DNA of 54,265 bases from Lactobacillus sp. ESL0679 (lineage in GTDB: Bacteria > Bacillota > Bacilli > Lactobacillales > Lactobacillaceae). This document shows positions 16,096 through 25,018 of the stretch, piece by piece; positions within the stretch are counted from its first letter, which is position 1; each line of letters begins with the position of its first letter. Where the stretch lies: contig NZ_JAQTIG010000009.1 of the NCBI RefSeq assembly GCF_029433515.1, positions 1-54,265 on the forward strand, in the 5' to 3' direction. The notes below the pieces were generated by a model that did not search any database, was not told where the DNA came from, and saw only the letters and a list, made by a program, of their open reading frames with translations. The translations under genes were made by a program, and so were the position numbers.

Positions 16096-16125
16096 ATTAT
16101 AGCATATTAATTGCGTAAATCACAA
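16096..16125 (-). promoter_or_regulatory. strong leftward promoter (extended -10)
   Basis: On the minus strand TTGTGA (16120-16125) and TATAAT (16096-16101) are separated by 18 bases, and TGC precedes TATAAT as an extended -10. It reads toward the candidate small RNA and the T4SS operon. Confidence 0.7.
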
Positions 16126-16138
16126 AATTACCTATTTA

Positions 16139-18256
16139 CTAGTTCAAATCTGGAAGTTCAATCCACTTTTGAACACTAGCTTTTGGACTGTTTGGCTCAA
16201 CGTCAACATTGTTAGTTGGATCATCCTTGCCATTAACCGTAAAGATAGCCTTATTCGGCACCTTAATCTTGCCACTGTCCTTGTCCAAGTAGTCCATCAG
16301 TTCTGGTACATTCTTAACATTGGCAGTAATAATCATTTCCAGGTGCTTACCGTGCCACTTAGTTGCGTCATTAGCTACCCAATCAGCAGTATTACTATCA
16401 GTTGTCAGCTTACCTTGATCAGTTACATCTTTGTTGCTGTCGTCTAAGTCGTAAACATGAACGTCTTTAAGGTTCAAAACAGGCTCAAGCTTGTCTTTAA
16501 GTTCTAATGACTTAATGTTCACGCCATCAGGTGCAGCAACCTTAACTGTATACTTGTAGTCTTGGCCAAAGTCTACCGCTAAGTCTTTACCGTCCCCCTT
16601 ACCATCAGCAGAAACTGCCTTAGTCTCATTCTTTGGTGTAAATGGAATGTTAGTGGTGGTCTTGTTACTATCAGCAGAACCATTGGAAGTAGTGACTTTA
16701 GCGTCATTGTAGATCACTGCCTGATCATCATGCTTCGGGTCTTGGTGATCAGCTAGAGTAACACCAGGCTTGACCTTGCCATCAAAAGTTACCTTGTATT
16801 GTTCCCGGTAAAAATCATCATTAGCTAACGCATCACCTTTAGCCACAACAGACAATTTATTATCACTATCAACGTTTATTGTAAACATGTAAGTTACATC
16901 TTGGTTATTACGATTATAAACATGAATATTAGAAATGTCTAAATCTTTATCAAGATCATCAGTAATCATATATTCTGTATATTTAAATCTATCCAAAACT
17001 TTAGGAACATTATGCGTAATTTGATAATGATATTCTTCATAACGATTCTTTAACAAGTCATGATCCACTGATTTATCTGTACCTATTTCACTTGGTACAT
17101 TTGTTCCCTCATCAGAATCTGAAACATACTTTACAGGATCACCTGGTTTATCTGGAGTAATTGGCTGAGTACTAAATTGTAAAAATGCATGATTAAACAT
17201 ATCCGAAGCAATGGAATTTCCTAAATCAGAAATAGGATATTCTTTATCAGCATCTGGGTCATACTTACCCGTCATATTCCAATTATTAATATCAGATTCA
17301 AGATCATTTTGATCTTTAATTGCATGTTCACCTGTATTTTCACCGTATACCCAGTCAATTATAAAACTAGACGAGTCAGAATAAGCTGCCGTAAAACTAC
17401 CTTTTAGTTGATTAGAAGTTAATGTTCCTGCATTATGACCTGAATTATCTGTTATCTTTGTATTATGCTGATTGGCGTCAGAGTAAATATAATTCTTTCC
17501 ACCCATATTTTTATAGCTAAGCCATGTATTGCCCTTATTATCATGATCACCATAATAAATTTGATCAACATTAGAAAAAGTATTGGGTTCAATACCTACC
17601 CATTGATCACCATCAATATCATTAAATGTCCAAGATCCTGTTATCTTTACTGGCTCATGCGTTTTATGATCTAGATAATCTAGTCTATATTTAACTGCAC
17701 CTAACCCAGGCGTAAAAATTTCAAAATCATCTTTACCAAAGGCTGCGTAAGCTTGCTTAATATTTTTTCTGGTATCAGCCTTACCATTTCCGTTTGTATC
17801 TACCCATTCATAATTTTGTACTTTCCAATCCATCATTGTAAGTTTTATATCGATCGTATGACCATTATAAACACCTACATTTGAATAATAGACACCTACT
17901 TTTCCTTTCCACTGATCATTGTTTCCATCATTATCACTTAACTTAAAAGCAAACCAATGATGTGTACTATCTTCTGTATGTGTACTTGAAGAATACCAAT
18001 CACTATTTGTTGCTCCAAAAGGCTTTACTTCAGTAATACCTTTATCAATTCTCGCAGAAAAAGCATATTGACCTGGAATTTTATTTTGAGCAGCATTAGT
18101 ACTTTTAGGTAAATCTGTCATTTGAGCATTATCTGCATGTACAACGGTAGGCTTCCTTGCACCTAATCCCATAGATAAAGCCAATAAGATCACAACAGAA
18201 CTACTTATTCTCTTAACATATTTTTTCTTATTTGGAACTGAATCTAATAAATTCAT
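16139..18256 (-). CDS. secreted surface protein with isopeptide-type repeats, no wall anchor
   Basis: The 705-aa protein has a signal peptide (about residues 1-42, cut near VVHADN) and a large N-terminal domain (about 45-330). At least two repeats follow of the type found in the LPKTG protein at 20143 (about 400-480 and 540-700; compare LEPVLNLKDVHVYDLDDSN with VTDQGKL). It stops after WIELPDLN without a proline/aspartate spacer, LPxTG or membrane tail, so the anchor has probably been lost by truncation. GAGAAAGGA precedes the ATG, just after a terminator. I infer an adhesin or mating-contact protein. Confidence 0.8.
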   Translation of the reverse strand: MNLLDSVPNKKKYVKRISSSVVILLALSMGLGARKPTVVHADNAQMTDLPKSTNAAQNKIPGQYAFSARIDKGITEVKPFGATNSDWYSSSTHTEDSTHHWFAFKLSDNDGNNDQWKGKVGVYYSNVGVYNGHTIDIKLTMMDWKVQNYEWVDTNGNGKADTRKNIKQAYAAFGKDDFEIFTPGLGAVKYRLDYLDHKTHEPVKITGSWTFNDIDGDQWVGIEPNTFSNVDQIYYGDHDNKGNTWLSYKNMGGKNYIYSDANQHNTKITDNSGHNAGTLTSNQLKGSFTAAYSDSSSFIIDWVYGENTGEHAIKDQNDLESDINNWNMTGKYDPDADKEYPISDLGNSIASDMFNHAFLQFSTQPITPDKPGDPVKYVSDSDEGTNVPSEIGTDKSVDHDLLKNRYEEYHYQITHNVPKVLDRFKYTEYMITDDLDKDLDISNIHVYNRNNQDVTYMFTINVDSDNKLSVVAKGDALANDDFYREQYKVTFDGKVKPGVTLADHQDPKHDDQAVIYNDAKVTTSNGSADSNKTTTNIPFTPKNETKAVSADGKGDGKDLAVDFGQDYKYTVKVAAPDGVNIKSLELKDKLEPVLNLKDVHVYDLDDSNKDVTDQGKLTTDSNTADWVANDATKWHGKHLEMIITANVKNVPELMDYLDKDSGKIKVPNKAIFTVNGKDDPTNNVDVEPNSPKASVQKWIELPDLN

Positions 18257-18281
18257 TTATTATTCCTTTCTCAAAACAAAA

Positions 18282-18307
18282 AAAGCATTACAGTATTGCA
18301 ATGCTTT
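18282..18307 (-). terminator. terminator between surface-protein genes
   Basis: AAAGCATT / AATGCTTT forms the stem, followed on the minus strand by TTTTTTTGTTTT. It stands 26 bases before the ATG of the next gene, between the SLAP-CAP gene and the 705-aa gene. Confidence 0.8.
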
Positions 18308-18329
18308 TTATATTATTTATTTTCGGCTT

Positions 18330-19568
18330 TTAATTTATATTATAAAAGCTTTCCCACTTTGAACTGCTACCAGAAACCTCAATAAAGACTACTCCTACAC
18401 TAGTTTTTGGAGAAGTACCATGCCAATTATAATGTAATCCTATAGCCGCAAAAGCTAATTGATCATTATCACCCAAAATCATACTATTATAGTCTTTACT
18501 TTCTTTAAAACTATTAAAGATTTGTGTTGCAACATGTTCAGGATCTCTGTCTTTAAAATTAAATGAACTTGGTTGACTACTTCCAACTTCACCATGTCCA
18601 TAATAATTTGGAATATCAAATGAATCAGAAATATCCATACCATTTTTAGACAGACTAGGCAAATACGTTGCCAACTGATCAGCAGTTGCAGCATTTAAAT
18701 TGCTTTCATATTTCCATAGATTAGTTTCTGTAGAAGTAACATTGCCTACAAAATCTTCTAACTCCGTATTAGTTTTATAAGCCGGAAGTCCTTTTTCAAT
18801 TCTATAATTTTGAATATCTTGCCACAAATATTTCTTAATTTTAGTTAATTCATTATCGCTAAAATAAACTGTATATCCTAGCTTATCATTATTATTAGCC
18901 AAAAGATAATCAATTTCTGCTTGCGTAGGTTTATCTCCACTTTCAGAACCATCAGTAGAATTAGGCTTATTATTAGAAATAGTACCAGTATTAACGTTAC
19001 TAATATCACTAACTAAAATATAATGATTGCCACCAATCAAATAATACTTCTTGCCATTAATCGTCTTGGTGCCGTAAGTCATTTCTTTCAGGCCTTTTTT
19101 CAGAGTAACACCTGTTGGCTGACCTTTACTATTATAAACAGTGGTTGGCTTAGTTACCGTTACTGAAAAATTTTTGGTAGTTGACGTTGCAGTATTAGAG
19201 CTAGCATTAGTATTTGCAGAAGAACTGGTATTAACTGGTGTTGAGTTGCTTACTGTTCTTACTTTGGCTTTTTTAGCTGTTGTTGCCTTGATATAGCGTC
19301 CTTTGCTAATGTGATAATACTTTCTACCATGAATTGTTACTTTGGCGTAGGCGGTGTAATAATGGCCTTTCTTCAAGACCTTCTTACCCTTGCGCTTACC
19401 ACGCTTAGTATAGACCTTGGCATTCTTCTTTAATTGAATTTTGAAAGTCTTAGCCTTTTTAGCAGCTTGCACAGTTTGCGATTGAACGTTGCCGTCATTA
19501 ACCACTGCAAATGTCCCCACACTTAGTAATGCTGCACTCGCTAAACTAATCAATACTCGTTTGTTCAT
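18330..19568 (-). CDS. SLAP-domain surface protein with CAP/PgrA-like C-terminal domain
   Basis: The start is MNKRVLISL at 19568, with GGAG about 9 bases upstream. The 412-aa protein has a signal peptide (cut near VQAAKK) and a basic SLAP-type wall-binding repeat (about 35-95, KTFKIQLKKNAKVYTKRGKR). A serine/threonine linker and a second SLAP-like repeat (about 140-185) follow. The C-terminal domain (about 210-412) resembles CAP/SCP domains (NYRIEKGLPAYKTNTELEDF, LAFAAIGLHYNWHG). Sec10/PgrA surface-exclusion proteins of conjugative plasmids have a related C-terminal region, so exclusion of like donors is a reasonable guess. The SLAP repeat is typical of Lactobacillus. Confidence 0.8.
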   Translation of the reverse strand: MNKRVLISLASAALLSVGTFAVVNDGNVQSQTVQAAKKAKTFKIQLKKNAKVYTKRGKRKGKKVLKKGHYYTAYAKVTIHGRKYYHISKGRYIKATTAKKAKVRTVSNSTPVNTSSSANTNASSNTATSTTKNFSVTVTKPTTVYNSKGQPTGVTLKKGLKEMTYGTKTINGKKYYLIGGNHYILVSDISNVNTGTISNNKPNSTDGSESGDKPTQAEIDYLLANNNDKLGYTVYFSDNELTKIKKYLWQDIQNYRIEKGLPAYKTNTELEDFVGNVTSTETNLWKYESNLNAATADQLATYLPSLSKNGMDISDSFDIPNYYGHGEVGSSQPSSFNFKDRDPEHVATQIFNSFKESKDYNSMILGDNDQLAFAAIGLHYNWHGTSPKTSVGVVFIEVSGSSSKWESFYNIN

Positions 19569-19589
19569 TATTCCATATCTCCAAATCAA

Positions 19590-19862
19590 TTATTTTTTGT
19601 AGACATCATTACGTTTATCAGCATTAATAATTAAAACTAAAAACTTATCATCATGAATATCTGCAATAATCCGATATTTACCCACTCTATAACGCCAAAG
19701 TGTTTGTAAATTACCTTCCAACGCCTTGCCCCATAATCGAGGATTTTCAGAACCAGTAATGTGACTATCAAGCCAAGTAACAATTCTTTTCTGAACCTGC
19801 TGATCGAGCTTTCGAAACTTTTTAAATCCTACTTTATCAAATTCCCATTTAAATCTAGTCAT
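19590..19862 (-). CDS. relE: RelE/ParE-family mRNA interferase-type toxin
   Basis: The start is ATG at 19862 (MTRFKWEF), overlapping the antitoxin stop (ATGACTAG); an upstream TTG is less likely. The 90-aa product has the RelE/YafQ-like core: FKKFRKLDQQVQKRIVTWL, LWGKALEGNLQTLWRYRVGKYRIIADI and a C-terminal strand FLVLIINADKR. Basic and aromatic residues at the expected catalytic surface look intact. It is coupled to the RelB-like antitoxin upstream and serves as a plasmid maintenance module. Confidence 0.92.
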   Translation of the reverse strand: MTRFKWEFDKVGFKKFRKLDQQVQKRIVTWLDSHITGSENPRLWGKALEGNLQTLWRYRVGKYRIIADIHDDKFLVLIINADKRNDVYKK

Positions 19863-20079
19863 TTGATCGACCAAAAACTATTTTTCTAACTTCATCAGCT
19901 GACACTGTTCCTGTTGATTCATTAAGCATTTTAATTGCTTCTTGATAATCTTGTTGATCTTCTACCTTTTCAGTAACAGCTTTTCTCATGTATGTAGAAA
20001 TAGTTTCACCGTCAAATTCAGCCATTTCTTTAATTTTTTGGTATACATTATCAGGGAATCTAATAGTTGTAACAGTCAT
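19855..20079 (-). CDS. relB: RelB/DinJ-type ribbon-helix-helix antitoxin
   Basis: The 74-aa protein has an N-terminal ribbon-helix-helix (TVTTIRFPDNVYQKIKEMAE) and a C-terminal toxin-binding tail. GGAGGAACAGATT precedes the ATG. Its promoter contains an extended -10 whose TATAAT lies in a palindrome (CTATAAT-A-ATTATAG, 20099-20113), suited to autorepression by the RHH dimer. Confidence 0.9.
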   Translation of the reverse strand: MTVTTIRFPDNVYQKIKEMAEFDGETISTYMRKAVTEKVEDQQDYQEAIKMLNESTGTVSADEVRKIVFGRSND

Positions 20080-20098
20080 AATCTGTTCCTCCTAATCA

Positions 20099-20113
20099 CT
20101 ATAATAATTATAG
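20099..20113 (-). promoter_or_regulatory. relBE promoter with overlapping operator palindrome
   Basis: CTATAATAATTATAG has 7-bp perfect arms around one base. On the minus strand the sequence TGCTATAAT is an extended -10 inside it, about 20 bases upstream of the relB start. Confidence 0.65.
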
Positions 20114-20142
20114 CACATTCACCTACTAATGTAGCAAAAATG

Positions 20143-22689
20143 TTATTTCTTAAAAATCTTATTCAGCTTCTCTTTAAAGCCTGGATTTTTCTTATACAAG
20201 TAGGTAACTATACCGCCGGCACCAACTAAGAGCATTGCTACAATCCACCCGGCATACTTCATCATAAAGTGACCTGTCTTTGGTAATAAACCATTCTTAC
20301 CAATTACGGCATTATCTGGATTATTAGGATTTAACGCACCATGCTTACCAAATGGATTTTTATCCTTTTTGTTAGGATTATTCGGATCATTTGGATTATC
20401 TGGGTTATTCGGATCATTCGGATTATCTGGATTTGGAGTTGGATCACCGTTTAGCTTAGTTTTAACCTCATTAGTTGGTGTGTCCTTCCCGTTAATTTGG
20501 AGGTGTCCTACATTAGGAATTTCACGGTCAGTATATGAACTCAAATCAGCGTCAGGTTTAATATTAGCTGCTACAGCTGCATATAAAGTTTTTCTGCTAT
20601 ATTTGGTTGGATCTTTAGCAGTCCAAGTCCAGCTTTCGTCAGCGTTGCTAGTACTCAACGCACCATCATTAGTGATGTTATTACCATCGGAATCAAGAAT
20701 TACGACATTCTTCAAATCCAACACATTTTCCAAATCATCACTAAGAACTAACGATTTCATATCGGTAGAATTGCCAATATTAAAAGTGAGTAAGTAGTCT
20801 ACGGCGTCACCACGTGCGGCTTCATTACTATCAACCGTGGTTGAATTAATGATTGACTTCAAGTCATCAGCGCTAGTTGGCGCCGTTGTCGTCACATCGC
20901 CGCTGCCTTGATCAGAAATCTTAACCTTTTCTGTAGACTTATATGGTTCGGCTAACGTATTTAGTGCGTCATTAAACTGTTTGTCCGTCACCGAACTATT
21001 GGCTTTAGCGTATGAACCATCTGGATTCTGCTTAACCAACTTTTTAGCTGCTTCAATCCGAGCATTCTGTTGGTTTTTATCAATTGCTTGGTCTACTTTA
21101 TCACCCGTATCTTGACCGGCAGCTGTTTCCGTCTTGTTGCCAAAGAATTTAGTCCAATTCGACGGGTCTTTAACAATCCCTTTCTTAGCCGTTGGTTCCT
21201 CTGTCTTAGGCGTTACCAGTGGTGTATTAGAAGCCGTATCGCCGCCATTAGCCTTCATGTGTGCTGTATTAGAAATTTGAATAGTATTGTTCTTGATATA
21301 CTTCTGCAAATCGGCATTTGGCTTAACTTTAGTTGTTACTAAGACAGTGTAGGTCTTGCCGCCCATTTCCTTAACAACGTCATCTTTCGGCTGCCAGTTA
21401 AAGCTTTCCTTATCCTTATCAGTCTTTAGCGTACCGTCAGAATCAGTAATATCTTTGCCATCGGCATTTTCTACTTTGACACTTTCAAGGTCTAGTACAT
21501 CTTCAAGATCATCAGTAAATTCAACATCTTTTAAATTCTGTCCTAAACCTGGTGTGAACTGAACCTTATACGTAAAGTCCTTACCAATCTCAACATTATC
21601 TTGATCCTCATGGTAGGAGCCAGATAATCCTTCAACACTCTTAACAACTTTATTTTTAGCAGGCGGCGGTGTCACAACTTTAACCGTATTTGACGGTGTT
21701 TTCTTGTTGTTATACTTCATATCAGCCGTATTCGGAATTTTATACTCATTAGAAGCTTTATCCAAGTAGGAGGACAAATCAGCGTCAGGCTTTACTTTAG
21801 CAGTAATATCAACTGTATAAGAATGATCAGGCATTTGCGTTAAGTAATCCTTAGTTGGCTGCCAGACAAAGCTTTCCTTACTATCATCTTTAGTAAGCGT
21901 ACCATCATCTTTGGTAATATCATTACCTTTATCATCAGACACCTTAACACTTTCAAGGTCTAGTACATCTTCCAAGTCATCTTCAAAATCTACATTTGAA
22001 ATATCTGTCCCGTTCTTAGGAATAGTAAAGACAACCTTGTAGTGAACTTCATCGCCTTGGTTATACTTAGCTTCCGTTGTCCAATTGCCATCTTTATCTT
22101 GAACCGCCTTAGTAACAGTAGGTTCTTTATCATTTGGCGTATGAACATAAACCGTATTTGAGGTAGTATCTTTGTCGTTGATCAGCAAATTACCAACATT
22201 AGGAATATTGTACTGGTTAGTATTCTTATCCAAATACTTGTCTAAATTGGCGTTTTCTTGCAAGGTAACTTCGGGACGCATAGTCATCTTGCGGCCAAAC
22301 CACTTAGTCGGATCCTTCGCTTGCCAACTAACCTCATTCTTGGTCTTATCAAAATTAAGGGTACCCTGATCGGTCACATCATTATTATTCTCATCAAAAA
22401 CTCTCGCCTTTGAGTAGGTAAAGCAAGGTTCTAAGCGATCGTAGAACTCCAACTTATCCATTTTTTGATCGGTTGGAATTTGATAAGTAATATCAAAGGC
22501 AATATCTTTACCCTTGGCAAAAGTACCTTCCGTCCCAAATTTAACCTTTTCGGCTGCCTTTGCCGTGATTGGCGCTGCTGGCTGATTTACTTGGTAAACT
22601 GTCGCTCCAATACCAACGCTGGCTAAAGCTGCACTAGCACCCACTGTGGCCATCAGTTTCTTAGCTTGTTTCCTTGTTAGCTTTTTCAT
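20143..22689 (-). CDS. LPKTG-anchored adhesin with isopeptide-type repeats
   Basis: The 848-aa protein has a signal peptide (about 1-45, cut near ITAKAAEK). Four repeats start near residues 50, 200, 350 and 610, each with the D/L core DDLEDVLDLESVKV then DITKDDGTL and a final threonine/asparagine turn. An unrelated helical insert (about 520-590) comes before the last repeat. A P/N/D-rich wall spacer, LPKTG (about 801), a hydrophobic helix and a KKIFKK tail complete the sorting signal. Such repeats are the D2-type domains that form internal Lys-Asn bonds. The plasmid carries its own sortase at 25982. I infer a mating-aggregation or host adhesin. Confidence 0.92.
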   Translation of the reverse strand: MKKLTRKQAKKLMATVGASAALASVGIGATVYQVNQPAAPITAKAAEKVKFGTEGTFAKGKDIAFDITYQIPTDQKMDKLEFYDRLEPCFTYSKARVFDENNNDVTDQGTLNFDKTKNEVSWQAKDPTKWFGRKMTMRPEVTLQENANLDKYLDKNTNQYNIPNVGNLLINDKDTTSNTVYVHTPNDKEPTVTKAVQDKDGNWTTEAKYNQGDEVHYKVVFTIPKNGTDISNVDFEDDLEDVLDLESVKVSDDKGNDITKDDGTLTKDDSKESFVWQPTKDYLTQMPDHSYTVDITAKVKPDADLSSYLDKASNEYKIPNTADMKYNNKKTPSNTVKVVTPPPAKNKVVKSVEGLSGSYHEDQDNVEIGKDFTYKVQFTPGLGQNLKDVEFTDDLEDVLDLESVKVENADGKDITDSDGTLKTDKDKESFNWQPKDDVVKEMGGKTYTVLVTTKVKPNADLQKYIKNNTIQISNTAHMKANGGDTASNTPLVTPKTEEPTAKKGIVKDPSNWTKFFGNKTETAAGQDTGDKVDQAIDKNQQNARIEAAKKLVKQNPDGSYAKANSSVTDKQFNDALNTLAEPYKSTEKVKISDQGSGDVTTTAPTSADDLKSIINSTTVDSNEAARGDAVDYLLTFNIGNSTDMKSLVLSDDLENVLDLKNVVILDSDGNNITNDGALSTSNADESWTWTAKDPTKYSRKTLYAAVAANIKPDADLSSYTDREIPNVGHLQINGKDTPTNEVKTKLNGDPTPNPDNPNDPNNPDNPNDPNNPNKKDKNPFGKHGALNPNNPDNAVIGKNGLLPKTGHFMMKYAGWIVAMLLVGAGGIVTYLYKKNPGFKEKLNKIFKK

Positions 22690-22717
22690 TCAGCTATCCT
22701 TTCTTAAAACAAAAAAA

Positions 22718-22743
22718 GCACCGTTACTTTGCAGTAACGGTGC
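22718..22743 (-). terminator. terminator in the leader of the LPKTG adhesin gene
   Basis: GCACCGTTACT / AGTAACGGTGC, a perfect 11-bp stem with TTGC loop, is followed on the minus strand by TTTTTTTGTTTT. It is 28 bases before the adhesin ATG. Confidence 0.9.
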
Positions 22744-22817
22744 CGTTAAAACATCATTTTAATTTAAAACTTTTCTTTTTACTTCATGAACCACTTCCTT
22801 TTTTGGCAACAAAAAAA

Positions 22818-22837
22818 TCGTTGCTGTTAAACAACGA
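22818..22837 (-). terminator. terminator after the 138-aa membrane protein
   Basis: TCGTTG / CAACGA stem followed on the minus strand by TTTTTTTG, 20 bases past the stop of the gene at 22860-23276. The 75 bases between this and the next terminator may hold the adhesin promoter. Confidence 0.75.
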
Positions 22838-22859
22838 GTAAAAAATCGATAAATAAAAA

Positions 22860-23276
22860 TTATGAATTACCATACCCTCCATACAAGGCACCAGCAGCAG
22901 CAGCTACAATTACAACTGCTAAAAACCAGTACTTGACAGCAAAGTAGGCAATAATAAAACTAACTAATAATAGAATAAAAACCGTAACTCTTAACTTAGT
23001 ACTTTTAGATTTATTTATGATAAATCTAATTCCCCAAATTGCAGCTATACTAGTCATAACAAGCACTATTCCACCGCACCATGCAGCATTTTTATAGTCC
23101 GTAGTTCCAACTATCTGCTGTGCATTCCAAAAATTATATATTCCACCACATTTGTAATACTCGGTAACAATGGTCTTATAAAACCTTGACAGTTTATACC
23201 ATTCCCAACTGTTCACTAGTATCACAATTATTAAAAAAGGACATATCAGTTTATTTTCTGTTTCGCTATCAGTCAA
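22860..23276 (-). CDS. hypothetical four-helix membrane protein
   Basis: The 138-aa protein has about four hydrophobic segments (near residues 11-22, 60-78, 92-110 and 115-132) and ends in a glycine-rich stretch. No family is recognised. It is the last of three adjacent membrane-protein genes transcribed together, with 6 bases to the one upstream. Function unknown; the block may concern the cell envelope or immunity. Confidence 0.6.
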   Translation of the reverse strand: MTDSETENKLICPFLIIVILVNSWEWYKLSRFYKTIVTEYYKCGGIYNFWNAQQIVGTTDYKNAAWCGGIVLVMTSIAAIWGIRFIINKSKSTKLRVTVFILLLVSFIIAYFAVKYWFLAVVIVAAAAGALYGGYGNS

Positions 23277-23282
23277 TTAAAT

Positions 23283-23828
23283 TCAATTTTCCTTTATCAT
23301 AAAACCAATTATTGCTATAATAATTCCCCACAAAAAAGTTAGTCTTGGCAGAATCTCATTTGGACTCTTTATAGTCCATGAATATAATTCTTTTACCAGC
23401 CAAATTATAGCAAAATATCCCCACGTTGTGATAGAAATTAAATATAATAAATTAACCGATTCATCCAAAAGTAAGCCTGGTATTAATAAAAATACATTTA
23501 TCAATGACCAAATAGTATATAAGCTTATTTTGTTCTTACTTACCAAAAAACAGGATAAAAAAATTAATAAAATTATTCCTATGATTATTAAAATAACACC
23601 ACTTGAACGACTAGATAAATCAGCTTGAGCAAAAAGCTTAAAAAAGTTTTTAAACAGTTGCAAATTAGACAAAAAATAATAAATTTTTTTAGTAGTTCCA
23701 TTAGTAAAAAGTATTATTTTCCCAGATTGAATAAGACCTAGACCAAAAGCTATAAATAAAATTTTTAAATTAATTTCTTGTTTTATGAATTTCTTTATCG
23801 AAGTCATACTAAATTGCTTATTACTCAT
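23283..23828 (-). CDS. hypothetical multipass membrane protein
   Basis: The 181-aa protein has about five membrane helices after a short basic N-terminus (MSNKQFSMTSIKKFIKQ). It lies 4 bases from the preceding gene stop. Nothing in it indicates a specific function. Confidence 0.6.
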   Translation of the reverse strand: MSNKQFSMTSIKKFIKQEINLKILFIAFGLGLIQSGKIILFTNGTTKKIYYFLSNLQLFKNFFKLFAQADLSSRSSGVILIIIGIILLIFLSCFLVSKNKISLYTIWSLINVFLLIPGLLLDESVNLLYLISITTWGYFAIIWLVKELYSWTIKSPNEILPRLTFLWGIIIAIIGFMIKEN

Positions 23829-23832
23829 ACAC

Positions 23833-24270
23833 TTACTTCTTTTCCAAAACCATTAAGTCATTAATTAGTTCTAATTTTACCTGTAATACAGCGAGCTTAC
23901 TACAAACAATTTCAGCCGTTATCCAAGTAAACACAAAGAAAATCAAGCCAAAATAACCATACATTTTACATATTAACTTGTCTTTTTGAAACAATAACCC
24001 ACTACTTTGTACATTAATACTAATAATAGCCACTGTAAATTCATACAGACAAAACAACACGATTAACCACAAAAATATTGGAACCAAGGTAAGACCTTTC
24101 CAAATTAAGCAACTTATTTTAGTTGAACAATACTCATCTGTTAGTTCAGCGCAGTTCATGTTTTCTAGCATTTTATGATAGAATTTCCATTTTTGCAATT
24201 CGGTATTTTTTCTTGTGCTACCAAACATTATTTGACAAACCTTTCCCAGTTTTCTATACCTTAGCCCCAT
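23833..24270 (-). CDS. hypothetical membrane protein
   Basis: The 145-aa protein starts at the ATG at 24270, next to an AAGG ribosome site. A cytoplasmic region with several cysteines (CAELTDEYCSTKISC) is followed by two membrane helices (about 60-85 and 105-125). It is the first of the three membrane-protein genes. Family unknown. Confidence 0.55.
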   Translation of the reverse strand: MGLRYRKLGKVCQIMFGSTRKNTELQKWKFYHKMLENMNCAELTDEYCSTKISCLIWKGLTLVPIFLWLIVLFCLYEFTVAIISINVQSSGLLFQKDKLICKMYGYFGLIFFVFTWITAEIVCSKLAVLQVKLELINDLMVLEKK

Positions 24271-24294
24271 CACACACCTTGCTTTTTATAACAA

Positions 24295-24325
24295 AAAAGA
24301 GGCATCTCTAAACGCCCCTCCAACT
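24295..24325 (-). terminator. terminator after the HU gene
   Basis: On the minus strand a GC-rich imperfect stem (GAGGGGCG with the facing TGCCTC) is followed by TTTTTTG. It separates the HU gene from the three membrane-protein genes. Confidence 0.6.
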
Positions 24326-24339
24326 TATATTTGGTTAAA

Positions 24340-24621
24340 CTATTTACCTTTCACCGCTTCTTTTAGTTCCTTGCCTGGCTTAAATGCTGGAGTTTTACTT
24401 GCTGGAATTTGAATTTCTTCACCAGTTTGTGGATTGCGTCCCTTACGGGCTGCTCGCTCACGTACTTCAAAGCTGCCAAAGCCTATCAGCTGAACTTTAT
24501 TGCCCTTTGCTAAATTCTCTTGAATTGTGTCCAATACTGCTTCAACACCTGCAGTAGCCTTTTTCTTGGTTAGCTCTGCTTTATTTGACACTTGTAAGAC
24601 TAATTCTGCTTTATTAATCAT
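24340..24621 (-). CDS. hup: HU-family nucleoid DNA-binding protein
   Basis: The 93-aa protein is a complete HU: N-terminal dimerisation helices ([20 protein letters not shown]), the [18 protein letters not shown] beta arm and a C-terminal helix ending [16 protein letters not shown] precedes the ATG. A plasmid HU copy can compact plasmid DNA, help replication or relaxosome architecture, or act as a stealth protein limiting the cost of acquisition. Which applies is not visible. Confidence 0.96.
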   Translation of the reverse strand: MINKAELVLQVSNKAELTKKKATAGVEAVLDTIQENLAKGNKVQLIGFGSFEVRERAARKGRNPQTGEEIQIPASKTPAFKPGKELKEAVKGK

Positions 24622-24666
24622 AATTACCTCCTAGTTGTAGAACAAGTTAACCATACCAAGCTTAGT

Positions 24667-25011
24667 TTAGCAAGATTTTACTTCAGCTACTACTCCAAGA
24701 TCTATACAAGTCACACAGTCAACAGTTTCTACTACATTTTTAAATCTTTTGCTATATTTCTTCCAATAAGCATCTATTCCCACTTGTTTTATTTCAGCCA
24801 CATCTTCTTCTGAATAAAATTCATCATTTTTGACTAGCTGCTTAAATTTATGCTTGGTTAGCTTAAAAATAGTCGGTTGACTGCATACATGCACGGTATG
24901 TTTTTTAACCGAAGCTTGTAATTTTAATTCAGAAATATCTATAAACTTAACTCCATTATTGGGGGTACTGCTTAAATACTTACCATCCTTAACAATAACT
25001 TTTTTGAACAT
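24667..25011 (-). CDS. hypothetical soluble protein
   Basis: The 114-aa lysine/valine-rich protein contains several cysteines (VHVCSQPTIF, VDCVTCIDL). It lies directly downstream of two related genes (25019 and 25483), and all three seem to form one unit. No family is recognised. Confidence 0.55.
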   Translation of the reverse strand: MFKKVIVKDGKYLSSTPNNGVKFIDISELKLQASVKKHTVHVCSQPTIFKLTKHKFKQLVKNDEFYSEEDVAEIKQVGIDAYWKKYSKRFKNVVETVDCVTCIDLGVVAEVKSC

Positions 25012-25018
25012 CGCTATT

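Noticed and set aside
20369..20797. 142-codon plus-strand frame opposite the LPKTG adhesin
   Set aside because: It is the antisense of the P/N/D-rich wall spacer and repeat, a common shadow of low-complexity coding DNA.
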